NCBI GenBank assembly: GCA_009869945.1
Contig: WIXG01000054.1
Coordinates: forward strand, 186,001 to 250,000
Source: Mesaphorura yosii
Taxonomy: Eukaryota; Arthropoda; Collembola; Poduromorpha; Tullbergiidae
Length of the DNA: 64,000 nucleotides
Reading direction: 5' to 3'
A model generated the notes under the pieces. The model did no database searches. It was not told the origin of the DNA and was given only the letters and a program-made list of their open reading frames with translations. This document shows positions 13,601 to 26,941 of the stretch, in pieces; the first letter of the stretch is position 1, and each line of letters starts with the position of its first letter. Both the position numbers and the translations under genes were made by a program.

Positions 13601-15553
13601 GATCGCATACAATGTTTGCGTTATTTTCGGTACAGCTTTTGCACTGACTCCATCGCGTGCGGGCACCCAGACGTAGAACTAGAACCGAGTCTGAGAGTGG
13701 AGATTAGAATCAGCCGATATTCTATTCTTTGCATACATTTCCTTCCTGTTTGCTCGCTGAGAAGATGCTGGCTGCCTCGATTAGTGGATGAGCAGTGAAT
13801 GCAGTCAGTACCATCCGAGTTTCTCTGTTCAGAACATCTTGAACAACCTGCCGCTCTCGTCTCTGTGCCTGTGCTGTGATGTGAAACTAAAGTCAGTCTG
13901 TTCGCTTTGTCACAGATTCGGTTCGCAACAAAGCACAACGTGCCGAAGAATCCTCCATCAAAGTCGGGATCTGTCTCGGAAAGGTAAAAGGTGAGTCTCG
14001 CCATTATTAACTTGATATCATTTTATTATTAGCGAATGAGAAGAGGGGAAGAAATCAAAGCCGAAGCTACGGCTAAAGTCGAGCCAGTGAATCGAAGTAC
14101 AAAGTATTTTATTTTTGGCAGCCGATCAACTTGGCTTGCTTCGGACTTTGATGGTTTGTTTTTAAATTCAGAAAAAATAGACTCCGGCTCGGGCTCTCGA
14201 TTCCTTTCTCGTTTTGTGGCCGTGGCTCGCGAGTGAGGTGCCTAATGCACGCCGGAGTAACGGTTCGAGTGATATCACCTAAACAATAGAACCCAGAATG
14301 AGACTGGGCAGGAAGACATCAGACTAATGGCCGTTGCGATGCGGTGATTTGAGAATTTGAGGAATTTAAGCCAGGCCAGGACGGCCCGTGGTGGCCATGA
14401 CGGAGAATTAATTTTTAGGATTCCTTCTCTTCTTACTCGACGCAACGGCTTTATTAAAACCCTTTTCTTGTTTTCTGTGGTTTAGGCTGGTCTGAGATTG
14501 ATTTCAAGACAAAAGACGGGGACACCGAACAAAGAAGCATTCGGACAGATAAGCAATTCAGTTCAGTCCAAGTAGGATTTCTGTGAATGTATGAACCACG
14601 AACCACGATATTAAGTGAAGTGAACCTTGAACTCTGAAACTCCTGAAATTAGTCCCGGTCCCAAGTGGCGCTGAATCACGAATCCCCGCCATTAGTCCCA
14701 GTCTATTTGCCAATGCCGATCCCGTTAAAGAGCGGTTCCAGAAAGCGAAATTGGAATTGGAATTGATTGCGCCCACTTTCCTCGGCAGGTCTCCAGTGAC
14801 GATTTGCCATTGCCCGTTAACCTGTTTCTCCATTTCGCTGAAGCGATCGTTAATTCCAAACACAAGCCCACACTCAAGACAAGCCCCACGCAGCACGCAA
14901 GCCAATCAGGGCATTGAATTGAAATTGAATATCAGCCACACGCAAAGGAGGCAAGACGACGACCACGCCATGCCACGCCGGAATTTTAATTAATCTTTAT
15001 TACAGAACTGATGATTATTTACGATATCAGTCTAATTAGTATTCCCATCTTTGCTATTCATTCGACCGCCTGCCTGCCTACGCTTGGATGCAGTGGATCA
15101 GTGTAAAGTTGTTAGACTACGATCGAAACAAGAGCTGAATCTTTATGGACCATTAAAGTAACGAGTCAACCAGGTCAGCATTTGGATTTTATTACGTTTA
15201 ATATCCTGGGACATTGTTTTTACTAGTGTTAGCTACTAGCTACGGATCAGCAGCGAATAGAAGAAAGAGTTTATCGCTGTCGCAAGTGCAATTTAACGCG
15301 AAGCAGCAGAGCTGAGCAACTCAAGCAAACATCATCGTTGAAGTGAATTTGCACGTGTGGCCGGACAAAAACATAACATTTGAGAGCCGCTATCAAAACT
15401 CATAAAAATAACTATCATTTGATAATATTGAGACAGTTTAGAAGAAACTGTGCCACTGTGAAGTCAGCCTGAGCGCATCGTGCGGTTTTCTACTTCAACG
15501 GCTCTCAAAACAGTTGTTACGTTACGAGGTCCAGTTTTGTACAACCGTTGCAG
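1649..15553. other. 13.9 kb gene-poor region upstream of the Na+/Ca2+ exchanger
   Basis: No ORF here resembles a known protein, and none combines a good start, splice sites and amino-acid composition typical of coding sequence. The stretch is AT-rich and mostly unique, with few obvious repeats. Several places combine TCAGT-type initiators with a downstream consensus donor: about 5460-5616 (donor CAG|GTAAAG), 8980-9045 (donor GTACGT) and 13800-13991 (donor AAG|GTGAGT). They could be alternative non-coding first exons of the exchanger gene, or independent ncRNA starts. An NCX-type gene with a very long 5' region and several promoters would be in keeping with the family. RNA data are needed to tell. 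Confidence 0.4.
11403..11431. repeat. Perfect 12-bp inverted repeat with 5-nt loop
   Basis: The left arm ACTCGTGCTCGT (11403-11414) and the right arm ACGAGCACGAGT (11420-11431) are exact reverse complements around ACTGC. The stem is GC-rich in an AT-rich region, so it stands out locally. It could be a palindromic protein-binding site or an RNA hairpin. It is not near any recognised gene. Confidence 0.8.
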
Positions 15554-15806
15554 TCAGTCAGTAGCCGGAGCAGAGTCAGTAGCAAATTGGAAACAATTCG
15601 CAGCTCGCAACACACAAACCAAATCAATAAAAACCTTCAGTATTTTTATTACGACCGGACAAAGGCGAAATAATGGACTTAGCGAAATTACACAGTGCAT
15701 TGTGCTGAAGAACAAGAAATCAGGGAAACCGGAAGCTGTTCGTGACACCAAGTCTGCATCGCTGCTGCCGACTCCTGCTGTATGACTCACGGTGGAATTT
15801 TTTGAG
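15554..15806 (+). promoter_or_regulatory. Candidate start site and 5' UTR exon of the exchanger gene
   Basis: A TCAGTCAGTCAG initiator cluster near 15550-15565 is followed by a stretch that ends in a strong donor, TTGAG|GTAAGC, at 15806/15807. The first strong acceptor downstream, TTCTTGCAG at 18011-18019, opens the exon that contains the exchanger start codon at 18422. This pairing gives a non-coding first exon, an intron of about 2.2 kb, and a second exon with about 400 nt of leader. The reading is inference from motifs and position. Other upstream sites in the gene-poor region could serve the same role. Confidence 0.4.
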
Positions 15807-18421
15807 GTAAGCCATTCCCGATGTCGTGTGCAATTGAGAACTGGCTGAAATACTGGCCACTAGGCCATGCCGTGCTTGCCAATCTGAATGGCCACAACGG
15901 CAAAAACAACCTAATCGGAACAGTACATGAAACGGTAATCAAAATAATCATATTTGAATGAAGCCTAGGCTAGGCCGGCGAATTTTCCCATTACAAAGCG
16001 TTGCTCGGATCACGAAAGCAATCATTATACATACATGAATTAGGCTGGGACTTTAAATTGCGAACAGGAAGGTTAAAATACTCCTTTCGTGTATTACATA
16101 ATAATACTAAGAAGGTATTTCACCAAGACCAAGACTACTGCGCTACGCCAAGATTACGGGGTTCACGCTCAGGAATCGGAGAATTCTAGACAAGAGACAA
16201 GTGTATTGCTTATTTGCATGTTTACCGCTATTTTTAGCCGCTGCGAGCTGGTTATGAAGACTGATTCGACTCATGACTAGAATGCAATGGAATTCGTGTT
16301 GGATTCGTGTGTAACACAGCGAAACGAAAATGCCTGTCTGACTGACAGGACACAAAGTAGTGAAGGGCAATAACAACCAATTAAACCGATGGTTGATAGT
16401 TTTAACTAAGTGCATGAAATTCTAACTGGTTTGTCCTAATTAAGGAAATGTGAGCCCAAAACCAGACCACAATGGGCCAAGGCGCATGACGACTGGCACG
16501 GGTTGTGTACTATGAGAGTCGGCAAACTTTAGACTTCGCTTGACTGTTGCCAAAAATCAAGAAATGAGTTGTTGCTTTCGCTTCGCCCGCCCCGATTGTC
16601 AGCTTTATGACCATTTTTATGACTGGGGGCTCAGGCCAAATCGACGACAGTTGACTGGTCTTGGGTGCTTTGTATGGAAGTCAAATTGAGTGGAAAATAA
16701 TGGCGAGGCCCGCACTAACCACATTTGTCCTGTTTTCGCTTTAATACACTCATGCAAAAGTTATTTCCTGCTCCCGGCACCCGGTTCACGTCGGAGCGAA
16801 GCATTTAATAGCCGGATTAGCTTTGAGAACTTGGAACTTGAGGCTTCTCCGTCTGTCCAGCCTGGGAATTTAGCAGTACGCGAAATGCGAAATGCGATGG
16901 GAAATATGACACGATGAAGTTTTACTTTTTGACTTTGACACGAATAAATGTCAAGCGGTTCTCTCGTGTCATGTGTTACGTTCCGTGTACTGCACGGGGA
17001 CATGCGAGCACCGAGCACGCACAGAGCTGAAGCGCTCAATGTATTAATTATGCACTTAATACCGGACGTGGGAATTTGTAGGACGACAATCAGAATAAAT
17101 GACTTGCATTCTGTTTCCACTTTGTGCTCCAGCCGTACTTCACTGCTCTCCGCTCGATTTGTCTGGTAATTGGTAACCCAATTTCGGTTATCGCGTATTC
17201 AATTTAATGCACTCGAAGAAAGAAAGCATTCACATAAAAATATGAACTGTCGTGGTTCGTGGTAAAAGATTAAGCAGTCGTCAGCCTGGATACGCGCTTA
17301 AGTAGCACATTTGATAACAAAATTACTTTTGGGGCTCTTCCGATATTAAAATATTCACAAAGTGGATTTTCGGTTTATGGCTAACGGCTTGTGGTATTTC
17401 GCGTTTCGCTCTCCTTTGCATTTGCCTTTTGCAAATTTGCATGCATGCATGAAGGAGACTTTTCGTTTCTTTTGTTTACGATTTACAAACGGGTTCCAGC
17501 ATACCAGGTAGAATTGAACCAGTCATGAGCTCGAAGCAGCAACCAGTTTTATGACTTTTAATTATAAATACACGCGTTGACCGGCCGGGCGACCGGCACT
17601 CTGTAGTTATTTCCAGTGCCTTGCCTGTCGTTCCCGTGAGCGGCCGAGGGAGACGACGACGGGTTTTCTATTTTTGCATTTTGCATATCCACTTTATAGT
17701 TTAGTTGGCAATTCTCATCCCCATCCCATCATCAAATATTTAGACAAGTAACTATTATCTCAAGCACTAACGCCAACGTCATAAAATCGCACATCGAGTG
17801 CTGGTTGGTCGACGAATCGAACATTAGCAAGGCAAATTGAATACGCCGAAGTGGAGAATCCACACGAGAGGTCTTTGCATTAAGCCTGCAGCCTGGCTTT
17901 AGAAATTAAGAATGCGGCTCCGGGAAAGAAAAGACATTGTCAGAGAATCTTGTGAGAGCTTGAGATGAAATCCCATTTAATTAATTTTTAATCTCTGCTC
18001 TTTTTGTTCGTTCTTGCAGAATTGAGAATCGTAGTCAAGAATCTTGAAGAGTTACTCCACGCAATTGGCCCAAGAAACTATTTTCGGCTGAATTAGGACC
18101 AGCAATTAGCAAAAAATCGCATCACAGGAACTCGGAACCAACTGAAACAATTGCCTCCACTTTTCTACATCCAGATTATCTCACACTTCAGTCTTGGCCT
18201 TGGATTTGGATTCAACAGACTAAACGTATCAAAACCTCTATCAATCCTGAACGTTGCCTCACCAGTCTTTGTACTGGATCACTGGTAACCTGGACCATTC
18301 ATGCTTTCAGCGTCTTTAAAACTATTCACGTGCTATTATGAATCACATCGGTGACATGTGATACCCAATTCGACACTCAAGTGATCAGTGACTCCAGTGA
18401 TTATTAAACAAATTGGACAAA
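15807..18421 (+). other. Probable 5' intron and leader of the exchanger gene
   Basis: No coding sequence is recognised. The interval from 18020 to 18421 is probably 5' UTR and contains at least one upstream ATG. The rest has an AT-rich, non-repetitive character. Confidence 0.35.
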
Positions 18422-21400
18422 ATGCGGTGGAAACTGCGACCGATTTGCACCTGGACCGGTCGCCATCCGACCGGTCAGATGACGTTCGTTCTGGTGCTAA
18501 CAACAGTACTTCTCCTCGGCATCTGCCAGCTCATCTCGCCCGTTTCCACACAAGACGGGCTGGACGACAAACTCAGCAACGACGATAAAAAAGCTCTGGT
18601 GGAGAAAAAAAGTGATGAAATTATCGCAGCTCAGATAAACGATACGGAGATATGCGAAAAGGGCATCGTCCTGCCCGTGTGGATGCCACAAGAAGGACTG
18701 GGCTTCGGTGACAAGTTTGCTCGGGGTTTTGTCTATTTTCTGGGCATGCTGTACATGTTCATCGGAGTCAGTATAATTTCGGACCGGTTTATGGCATCTA
18801 TTGAAGTGATCACCTCGAAGGAGAAAGAGATTCGCGTTAAACGCCCAAATGGCGACGTGCAAATTGTTGTTGTACGTGTCTGGAATGAAACCGTGGCCAA
18901 TCTCACACTCATGGCGCTCGGGTCGTCCGCGCCAGAAATCTTACTGTCTATCATTGAAATTATGGGGAAATCTTTCGACGCTGGTGATCTAGGTCCTGGT
19001 AAGTGGAAAATTACATTTTAATTTGCACTGCTGCTGTGGCCATAATTTTAATATCCGGTTGCTGTTGTATTTCACAGGAACAATTGTTGGTAGTGCAGCA
19101 TTTAATCTACTCATTATCATAGCTATTTGTGTTTATGTAATACCCGCCGGCGAGGTACGACGGATTAAACATTTACGTGTATTTGGTAAGTAAATTCATA
19201 AGCAATTCCTGCCAAATGCCGGAAATCCAGCTTAGCGGACAAAATTTCAAACCCATCTTTCTATTTGTGCGAATTTCAGCCGTTACCGCTACCTGGAGTA
19301 TATTTGCATATTTGTGGTTACTTATCATCCTGAAGGTGACTAGTCCTGGTAAGTTAAATGCCTAGCATACAAAGTACCAGCGTGTGCGGATTTTAATTTA
19401 TACTGGGCGTAGAATGCGGAGCTTTGCTGACGGGCACGGTTGTCTCGTTGCTGGTAGCGTTGCCCTTGATGGATTGAGAGAATTGCAAGAGATGCAAGAT
19501 TGCAATCTATTTGATTAAAAGAGACTAAAAAGGCTTCAAACTGCGCTTGTGGCGTGGAGACTCGGGCCAAATGTAGCTCTCTACTTTTGGTGCAGATTTT
19601 CCTGGAAGACACGATCGGGCAAAACAGAACGCAGTGAAAGAAAGGGTTTTTAAAAGATGTCGTAAATTCTGTGGCTTAAGACCACATGGAGAGCAATTGA
19701 GGTAGAAGCACACAAGAAAGAAAGTTGCAGGCAAACGGTTGTTGGATGTTGGATTAATTTTAAGAGGATTCGTTCTTGTTCACGCCCGTGCGTGTGGTAT
19801 TTGCTGTTTCCTAACAATTTGTTTGCTTGCCCAGTCTGTTTGCGTTTGTGATGAAGGAGATCTGCGACGCGACGGCACGAAATCTCGGATCTCAGGAGAT
19901 AAATGACACGACACGGAACACGGAGCCCTAGTGTTATTTGTCCCCGAAGCAGTGAGAACGGCAATAAGTAGAGCAGGAAGAATACCCACATTATTAAATG
20001 TCTAATTGTCTCTTGCTCATGTAAAACATTGTGCAATACGAGGATACGACCTTTATTAAAACATCCAAGGCTAAGGCAAGGCGAAAATTGCACTGAAGCA
20101 AAGGCTGAATTCTGATCCAAAGTTTAATTTGACATTTTTGTTCAAAATGAATCTCCAAGAAATCACAGCTTTTAAAATTTGAGACTCATAAATTCCGTCA
20201 GATCTGTTGAGAATTCGTTTCGAATGCTGAAGTTGACGTCAGTTATATATTCTAGCACGTCTTTTTTTGTATAATTTAAGGAGTGGTCGATGTCTGGGAA
20301 GGTGTTGTGACGTTTCTATTTTTCCCAGCTACAGTTATTACAGGTAAGGACAAGAATTGATCCACAAAAGACAAAGGCGTCAATTGTGCTGATGTGATAC
20401 CGATCGGTCCTTTAATACCATTGTCCTTGTCTTGAGCAGCTTATATTGCCGACCGTCGTCTTTTGATCTACAAATACCTGAGAAAAGGATATCGCGTCAA
20501 CAAGCACGGTGTAATTGTTGGTGGAGAGGGTGCTATGCTAGAAGAACGCAAGATGAGTGCAACACCAGGAAGTCAGGAAAGCGGTCTTCGTGTGTTTGAA
20601 GAAGAAAATCTCAGTGAAGAAATTCGTGAGTTCGAGCAGTCGCGGCGCGAGTACATTCAGATTCTCCGCGATCTCCGTAAAAAGCACCCGAATATCGAGA
20701 CGGAGGAGTTGGAGACGATGGCTCGGGAAGAAATACTCAACAAAGGACCGAAAACTCGTGCGTTCTACCGAATGCAAGCAACTCGAAAACTAATTGGTGG
20801 CCAAAACTTGATGAAGAAGGTGCATGAAAAGGCGGTGAGCGAGTCTCTCGGAGACATGGCTGCTGCCGGTGGCGCAGCAGCGCGTGGATCCGCCGGCGAC
20901 ATCACCGAAGACAAGAAGAAAGACGAAGCGCATGTGACCCGAATATTTTTCGACCCTGGGCACTACACCGTCATGGAGAATGTTGGCTCATTTAAAGTCA
21001 CCGTGACGCGTGATGGCGGCGACTTGAGACTAACTGCTCTTGTCGACTACAAGACGGAGGATGGAACAGCGTCAGGTAAGATCCAACTTTTAGAATTTAG
21101 TTTCATTCGTTTACTTAGACAATTCACCCGTCAATTGAGCAACATGTTTGCTTTTCGCTTTCAGCCGAGGCCGACTACATTCCATCCGAAGGAACTCTCA
21201 CGTTTGGCCCTCATGAAAGACATAAAACAATCGCTCTGGAGGTGCTTGACGATGACGTGTTTGAGGTAATTAATCTTTCACGGGCCGATAACTCGTGGTT
21301 GTCAGTTTACGTTGACGAGTTGGGTCTCACTCTGTAGGAAGACGAACACTTCTACATACGGTTATCAAATGCGCGGTTTTCACCCAACGATCTTCTCTAC

Positions 21401-24400
21401 CTGCAAGCAAACGGTGCGACGAGTCCCACTGGCGGGGCGCCACCAACCACAGTTCCTGAAATTCAGCTCGTCAGCCCATTTTTAGCAACTATAATGATCC
21501 TTGATGATGACCACTGCGGAATATTCAATATTATCGAGAAGGACGTGTCCACCGTCGAATCTGTTGGCACGTACGAAGTGAAAGTGGCCCGATGGAGCGG
21601 TGCTCGTGGGCGGGTCGTCGTGCCGTTTAAAACGGTGGAAGGAACGGCTAAACCTGGCAAAGATTACGAGCACATTGAGGGTGAACTGCTTTTCGAGGAC
21701 AATCAAACCGAGTACGTTCAATGCTCACCGAACTTAATTTCCGGGATTAAAATGTCACACTTTCGTTTGCACTTACAGACAAGTTATTCCTGTTCACATC
21801 TTGGAAGAAGACAGTTATGAGAAGGACGTCCTCTTCTACGTCGAGATTTCGGAGCCCCGACCATTAGATGGCAAGTCGAGTTCAATTATGTACAGTTTAC
21901 GATTAGGCCAGCCCCTTTGAGTTTTTGATTTTTCCGTTGGGTTTCTTGTACCTTTCCTCTGGAGTCCCACACTCAGGACTTCAGCCTCAGGAATGCTCAC
22001 CCCGCAATTGCATTACACCACGGCCCACATTTTTGCCAGCCCCTCAGCACTTTTTCTCTCTAATATATGTCCTTTTTCTCTTTTTCTGACGGAGTCTGCC
22101 CCTTTTGAAGCCCCGAAAGCTAATTTCTTAAACAAGATGAAGATAAATTGGAGTTTTCGTGATAGTTGCCAAGAAATGTATACAAATTAACTGTTGACTG
22201 TAACAGTATCCGAGAAATTCAGAGAAATTCCCCAGAAGTTAGCGAAAAGCGCATTTATGATCTTTATCTCGCAGCTTCGTTCTCTTCTCGTCTTGTTAAT
22301 GCGATCTTTATTTATTTATTCCGTGAGACATCTTACTTCTTACACTGTTTTAAAAGTAAGACAAAAGCCATAATTTTTTATTTATTTTACATTGCCCTCC
22401 TTTCGTCGCTCGCAATTTTCTGTTGATCTTGTCTGTCTTCATCTCGTTCTTGGGTTCTACCTTCCTTTCTTTGTTTTGCCTATGTTCACCATTCACCACC
22501 AAACACCAACGCCCGTCCGTTCACGTCCACTTGCACCAATGTCATGTCGTGTGTCCATGAAACCAAATTTTTACGTACCTCGCTCGCTCTGTCCGCTCGC
22601 ACTCTCGGTCGTTGTGCCAAAATTGTAATTCTTGGAATGTCAAACACACACAAATTATTGTTGTCGTTCGTTCAGTAAGTTTTCCACATTTTAATGATCA
22701 TGTACATGTTTTTGACGTGGACATTTTTGAATCCATGCATTCGTAGTCCTTAGCCGGGTGTGAGCTTTAAGTATTAGCTTTCGCATTTTTGAGCTAATTC
22801 AAGCACGTAGCAAATGGCGGCGTACGAACAAGTTCGGTTTGTGCCCACGTATATGAATTTCATGACCAGGCCAATGATTAATTAAAGTTGGTCTTGCTTT
22901 TCCTGCGTTTTCTCATAGCCTCAGTTGGCGAATGGGCCAAGATTGATGTTCTGACCTTTGATTATACTCTCGGAAGATTTTTAGACTGCTGACCGCCACT
23001 TTTTGATGTTTTTCAGTTCATTTTGGTAGAAGATTAACAAATTAGTTATTTATAGCTTCATTTGTTGTAACTCGAGCGCATGATGAACTGCTACATACTT
23101 GAATTTCATTGCATAAATTATTAACGGCATGCGGCATGGTTCGGGTTGGGTTGGCCGCAGCTGTTGGGCTCGATAAAACGCTAAATAACATGGCCAAATA
23201 ATTTGAGATTCCAATTTACAATATTGGCAAGCTCACGCCGCATTGCTTCAATGCAGCAGAGGAGACAGACACGCTGAGACGGTGCGGTGCGGGTCCGGTT
23301 AATTCGAAGAACGAGGTGGAGAGCGACGAGACGGCATTAAATTAGCGAATTAGCCTTTCTGCCTCCGTCTCGCTTTCCTTTCTTTCTTCTTCGTCCCGGT
23401 TCTCCGTGATTAATTCGTTCCATCACGCCGCGGAATTCTGAGCCGCCCGTTGACCTTGACCGACTTGCCAAATTTCACAAGCATGCGAATGTTTATTATT
23501 TTAAGAAATTACCTAATCTTAATAGTCGCGTGATGACGTGTGATAAATAAGGGCCAGCTTCTGATCTCAAATCTTCACGCCCTGCTTTACTTTTCTGCCT
23601 TCCTGTTGAACAGTAATGCATGATCTTGTCCAAATTCATCCTCGTCTTGTCTTGCATGCTTTGACAGTCACTTAACCCAATATATACCTTAACCTTTCTA
23701 AAATGTCTGCCAAATAATGAACTGTTTGATGATTCTGGTCTTGATGCAGATTTGGAGATTAAAGGAAAGGCATTTGCGTTGGCCAAGAAAGACAAGAAGG
23801 ACTTGAACCGGGCGGAGAAAATTGCACTGGAAGGCTGGCCAAAACTCGGGAATGATACGCGGTCACAGATTCGAGTGAAGGAGAGCAAAGAATTTAAAGT
23901 AAGCTGTTCTAACTAGTGTAATATAGAATGGGATTACGTGCTTTGATGATTTGTGTTTTCTGTATTTTAGAATACTGTGGACAAACTCGTGCAACGTGCC
24001 AATGCCTCTCTTCTCGTGGGAACTTCTTCTTGGAAGGAACAATTCATGGAAGCCATTACAGTTAATGGAGGTTAGTCAGTTGATCAGCCGCAGCTTCTGG
24101 CTGAAGTTAATGACTGTTGCATTGTAAAGGCGATGATGAAGATGAGGATGGTGAAGAGCGAGCTCCCTCTTGCGGTGATTATGTAATGCACTTCTTAACA
24201 ATATTCTGGAAGGTTATCTTCGCTTTTGTGCCACCAACTGGTAACCAACCAAACATAGCACGATTAAGATAAAATTACAAAACTGGGTACACAGCGCTTT
24301 GATTGTGGATCACTTTTCAGACATCATGGATGGCTACGTAACCTTCGTTGTTTCAATCCTCGGGATTGGACTGCTGACAGCTTTAATTGGTGACTTGGCG

Positions 24401-25143
24401 TCTCATTTGGGCTGCACAAGTACGGACCGGGCTGTTCGTTTTGAAATAAATTTCCTACTCTAATATAAGAAACTAACGTTCTGTCTTTTAGTTGGACTCA
24501 AGGATTCGGTTACAGCTATCGCCTTTGTGGCTCTCGGAACCAGCATACCAGGTATGCTAGGAACTATCCTGAATTTCCTCACGACCGTCAGTAGAAAGAT
24601 AATATTAAAAATTCTTCGATTGTTCCAGACACTTTTGCTAGTAAAGTGGCAGCTATTCAGGACGAGTACGCTGATGCCTCCGTCGGCAACGTCACCGGCA
24701 GCAACGCTGTGAATGTCTTCTTGGGTATTGGAATTGCTTGGTCCATGGCCGCTATTTATCATACATGGATTAAAGTGATTCCGGATTTCGGAAGTTGTAC
24801 TGAGGAAACTCCCAAATTTTGCCAAAGTTTTCGCGTTAAGCCGGGAAAGTAAGTGCAGGGCCCTGAATTTCTTCCCCTCGTTCAGAGGGCAAGTTCGTAA
24901 TTCGTAAATCATAACATTGTCCTGATGTGTTCTAGTTTGGCGTACTCAGTTACGCTGTTCTGCTCGTGCGCCACGGTTGCCATTTTCGTCATGCTGCTCC
25001 GTCGTCGACCAACATTCGGCGGCGGTGAGCTGGGAGGCCCTGCCCGCTTCAAATATCCAACCGTTGTTCTATTTGTTTGCCTTTGGTTATTCTATGTCAT
25101 TATGTCAAGTTTAGAAGCGTATGGAGTTGTCCAAGGTTTCTAA
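18422..25143 (+). CDS. Calx: Na+/Ca2+ exchanger, Calx/SLC8 type
   Basis: Fifteen exons join in frame to 988 residues: 18422-18998, 19078-19185, 19280-19348, 20281-20343, 20440-21075, 21165-21265, 21338-21711, 21779-21870, 23750-23898, 23971-24070, 24130-24240, 24321-24419, 24492-24551, 24629-24848, 24936-25143. The order is: an N-terminal signal or first helix, the alpha-1 repeat with [13 protein letters not shown], the XIP-like basic segment [14 protein letters not shown], a large cytosolic loop with two Calx-beta domains ([10 protein letters not shown] lies between them), and the alpha-2 repeat with GTSIPDTFASK and [16 protein letters not shown]. It ends [12 protein letters not shown], as exchangers usually do. 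Family role: electrogenic 3 Na+ : 1 Ca2+ exchange at the plasma membrane, regulated by Ca2+ on the Calx-beta domains. The donor after exon 8 is GC (GATG|GCAAGT), in the region where this family is alternatively spliced. Extra cassette exons may lie in the 1.9-kb intron 21871-23749. Confidence 0.95.
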
Positions 25144-25973
25144 ACCTCTACTCGTTGTGCAACTTGTTTACTATTAAGTTTACTGTTATTTAATTGTGCA
25201 GATTTTTCTTTTTGACTTGACTGTTTTTCATTCCCTTTTAAAATACCTTAATAATAAGATGATATTTTGTGGTGCTACATTTTAGCAACACGTCAAGGGA
25301 ACGATGATGAATCTCAATTCCGACCATGACACACAACAAACGTGTTGTTATTACATGAAATGCGTATTTAATTAAATAGCTATATAATCTTTAATCAATA
25401 ATTGATATCTAAATTCTGATTCTAGTCCAAGTTTGACCTGAAATTCTAAAGTAAGGCATGCTATTCGTTTGTCGAAATGCTGTGTGTGTAAGATAGTGCG
25501 TAGTTTGTTATCAGATTCCTATTTCTTGTCGTTTTGGGGAAGAATTGACCCAGACATGGTGAATTAAGGTGCAGACGAGATTCAATATTCAATAACTACT
25601 TAATTTAAGGACTTTTAGACTACTTGGTTGTTGGTTGACTTCCCCAGCTGAGGCACGATTTGACTGCGTCAAACGTTAAACCATGTTTTGTGTTTCCAAT
25701 CAACGTGCAACGTGCTACTGCTTCGTTTGTTCACAATTTGCTTGATGCAAGCAATTATACCTCAACTTGTGTTAGTTTTACTGAAAAGACAGACAAATAC
25801 ATATTACACGTACACGTACATCTCATTATCAAATATCAACTTAATGCTATGAATTTATCCATTCATTATCATTATGAATTACCAAATTGTAAGAAGCAAT
25901 TGTGCTATTTATGTGTAAGAGAAAAAGAAAGGAGCGAATGCTGTTCTAAGATTGCAACACATTAGCATGGATG

Positions 25974-25979
25974 AATAAA
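25974..25979 (+). terminator. AATAAA poly(A) signal, possible end of exchanger transcript
   Basis: A perfect AATAAA lies 0.83 kb after the exchanger stop codon. The interval 25144-25973 has no convincing gene and is probably its 3' UTR. Distance makes the assignment uncertain. Confidence 0.4.
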
Positions 25980-26281
25980 ATCAAAGAACTACATTTTACA
26001 CTTTCATTGGATTCAGTTTATTATCATTGACGCTTCAGTTTCTTAAAAGCAATGAGATACTTGAGAATTACTCATCGAAGGACCATTATCGAAGAGAAAC
26101 TAGTCCGAATTTAGAATGTTTGATCATTTCCCGTGTCGCTGATGTTTGGAATTGAGCCAATATAAGTCCTGTGATCCGACAGGACGAAATATGAATCTGT
26201 AATGTTCATCAATCACAACATTCAAATCACTTTCTTGAGTATTTAATTTACTTTACTCCATAGAATAACTGTTCAACTCAA

Positions 26282-26469
26282 ATGAGATTCACTCTGACTA
26301 CACTGAACATAGTGTACTTGGCTGCTATTCTCCTATTCTTCGGTTACGGAGTAAGTCAAAATTGAAGCACTCGCAAATTTTTTTGACTTTGAACCTTCCT
26401 TTATAGATTTATCATCGATTTCTACTGATTGGAGTCAAGAATGCGAAAAGTCACATAACTCCACGGTGA
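26282..26469 (+). CDS. Tiny single-pass membrane protein, 43 aa, hypothetical
   Basis: Exons 26282-26350 and 26407-26469 join in frame to 43 residues ending in TGA. The donor is GTAAGT and the acceptor is TTTATAG, giving a 56-bp intron. Exon 1 encodes mostly a hydrophobic segment (NIVYLAAILLFFGYG) and exon 2 begins IYHRFLLIGV and ends in a basic tail, KNAKSHITPR. This fits a single membrane helix with a positively charged C-terminal side, as in many small organelle-membrane or complex-accessory proteins. An uncleaved signal-like anchor is an alternative. I do not recognise a family. The gene is short enough that a chance arrangement of splice motifs is possible. The next gene starts 0.47 kb downstream on the same strand. 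Confidence 0.4.
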
Positions 26470-26941
26470 TATTGCACTTGTGAAAGAGGAGCGGGTTCGA
26501 CGGAAAACATCATTTCGAAGTGGAAACGCGGTCCGCACGAAATGCTTACGAGGTACGGAGTAATTAGGGCAGCCAATGACACCACGCAAGAATTTGCATT
26601 TTTGCAGAGGTTGAAATTAGTACAAATGAGAATTAAAGTTGCCAACAGCCATAAGCCATTTAATTTAAAACTGGTCATTCATCTGGTCATACAGTGTCCA
26701 ACACGAGGAAGCTTCCTGTGTGAATATGGACGACCAAGAATGACCTTCACCCTTGGCAAGTTCATAAGTTCATTTTCCGCAATTCAGTCTCTGCTTCGAT
26801 TTAAGATAATAATGTGTTACATAATTGTCTAGCCAGTCTGGTTATGCTGCGGTCACCATCACGTTTTCATCCTGCGGTTCCGCGGCCACTTTCAACTTGC
26901 GAAACTGCGATTTCACTTGTGCCACGAGCTGAAGGGGCAGC
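26470..26941. other. Intergenic upstream of acetyltransferase
   Basis: No coding sequence supported. Probably the 3' UTR of the preceding small gene and the promoter of the acetyltransferase. Confidence 0.3.

Noticed and set aside
15480-15785. 101-codon frame starting MRFSTSTALK near 15.5 kb
   Set aside because: It overlaps the candidate non-coding first exon of the exchanger, starts upstream of the likely start site, and has no family resemblance.
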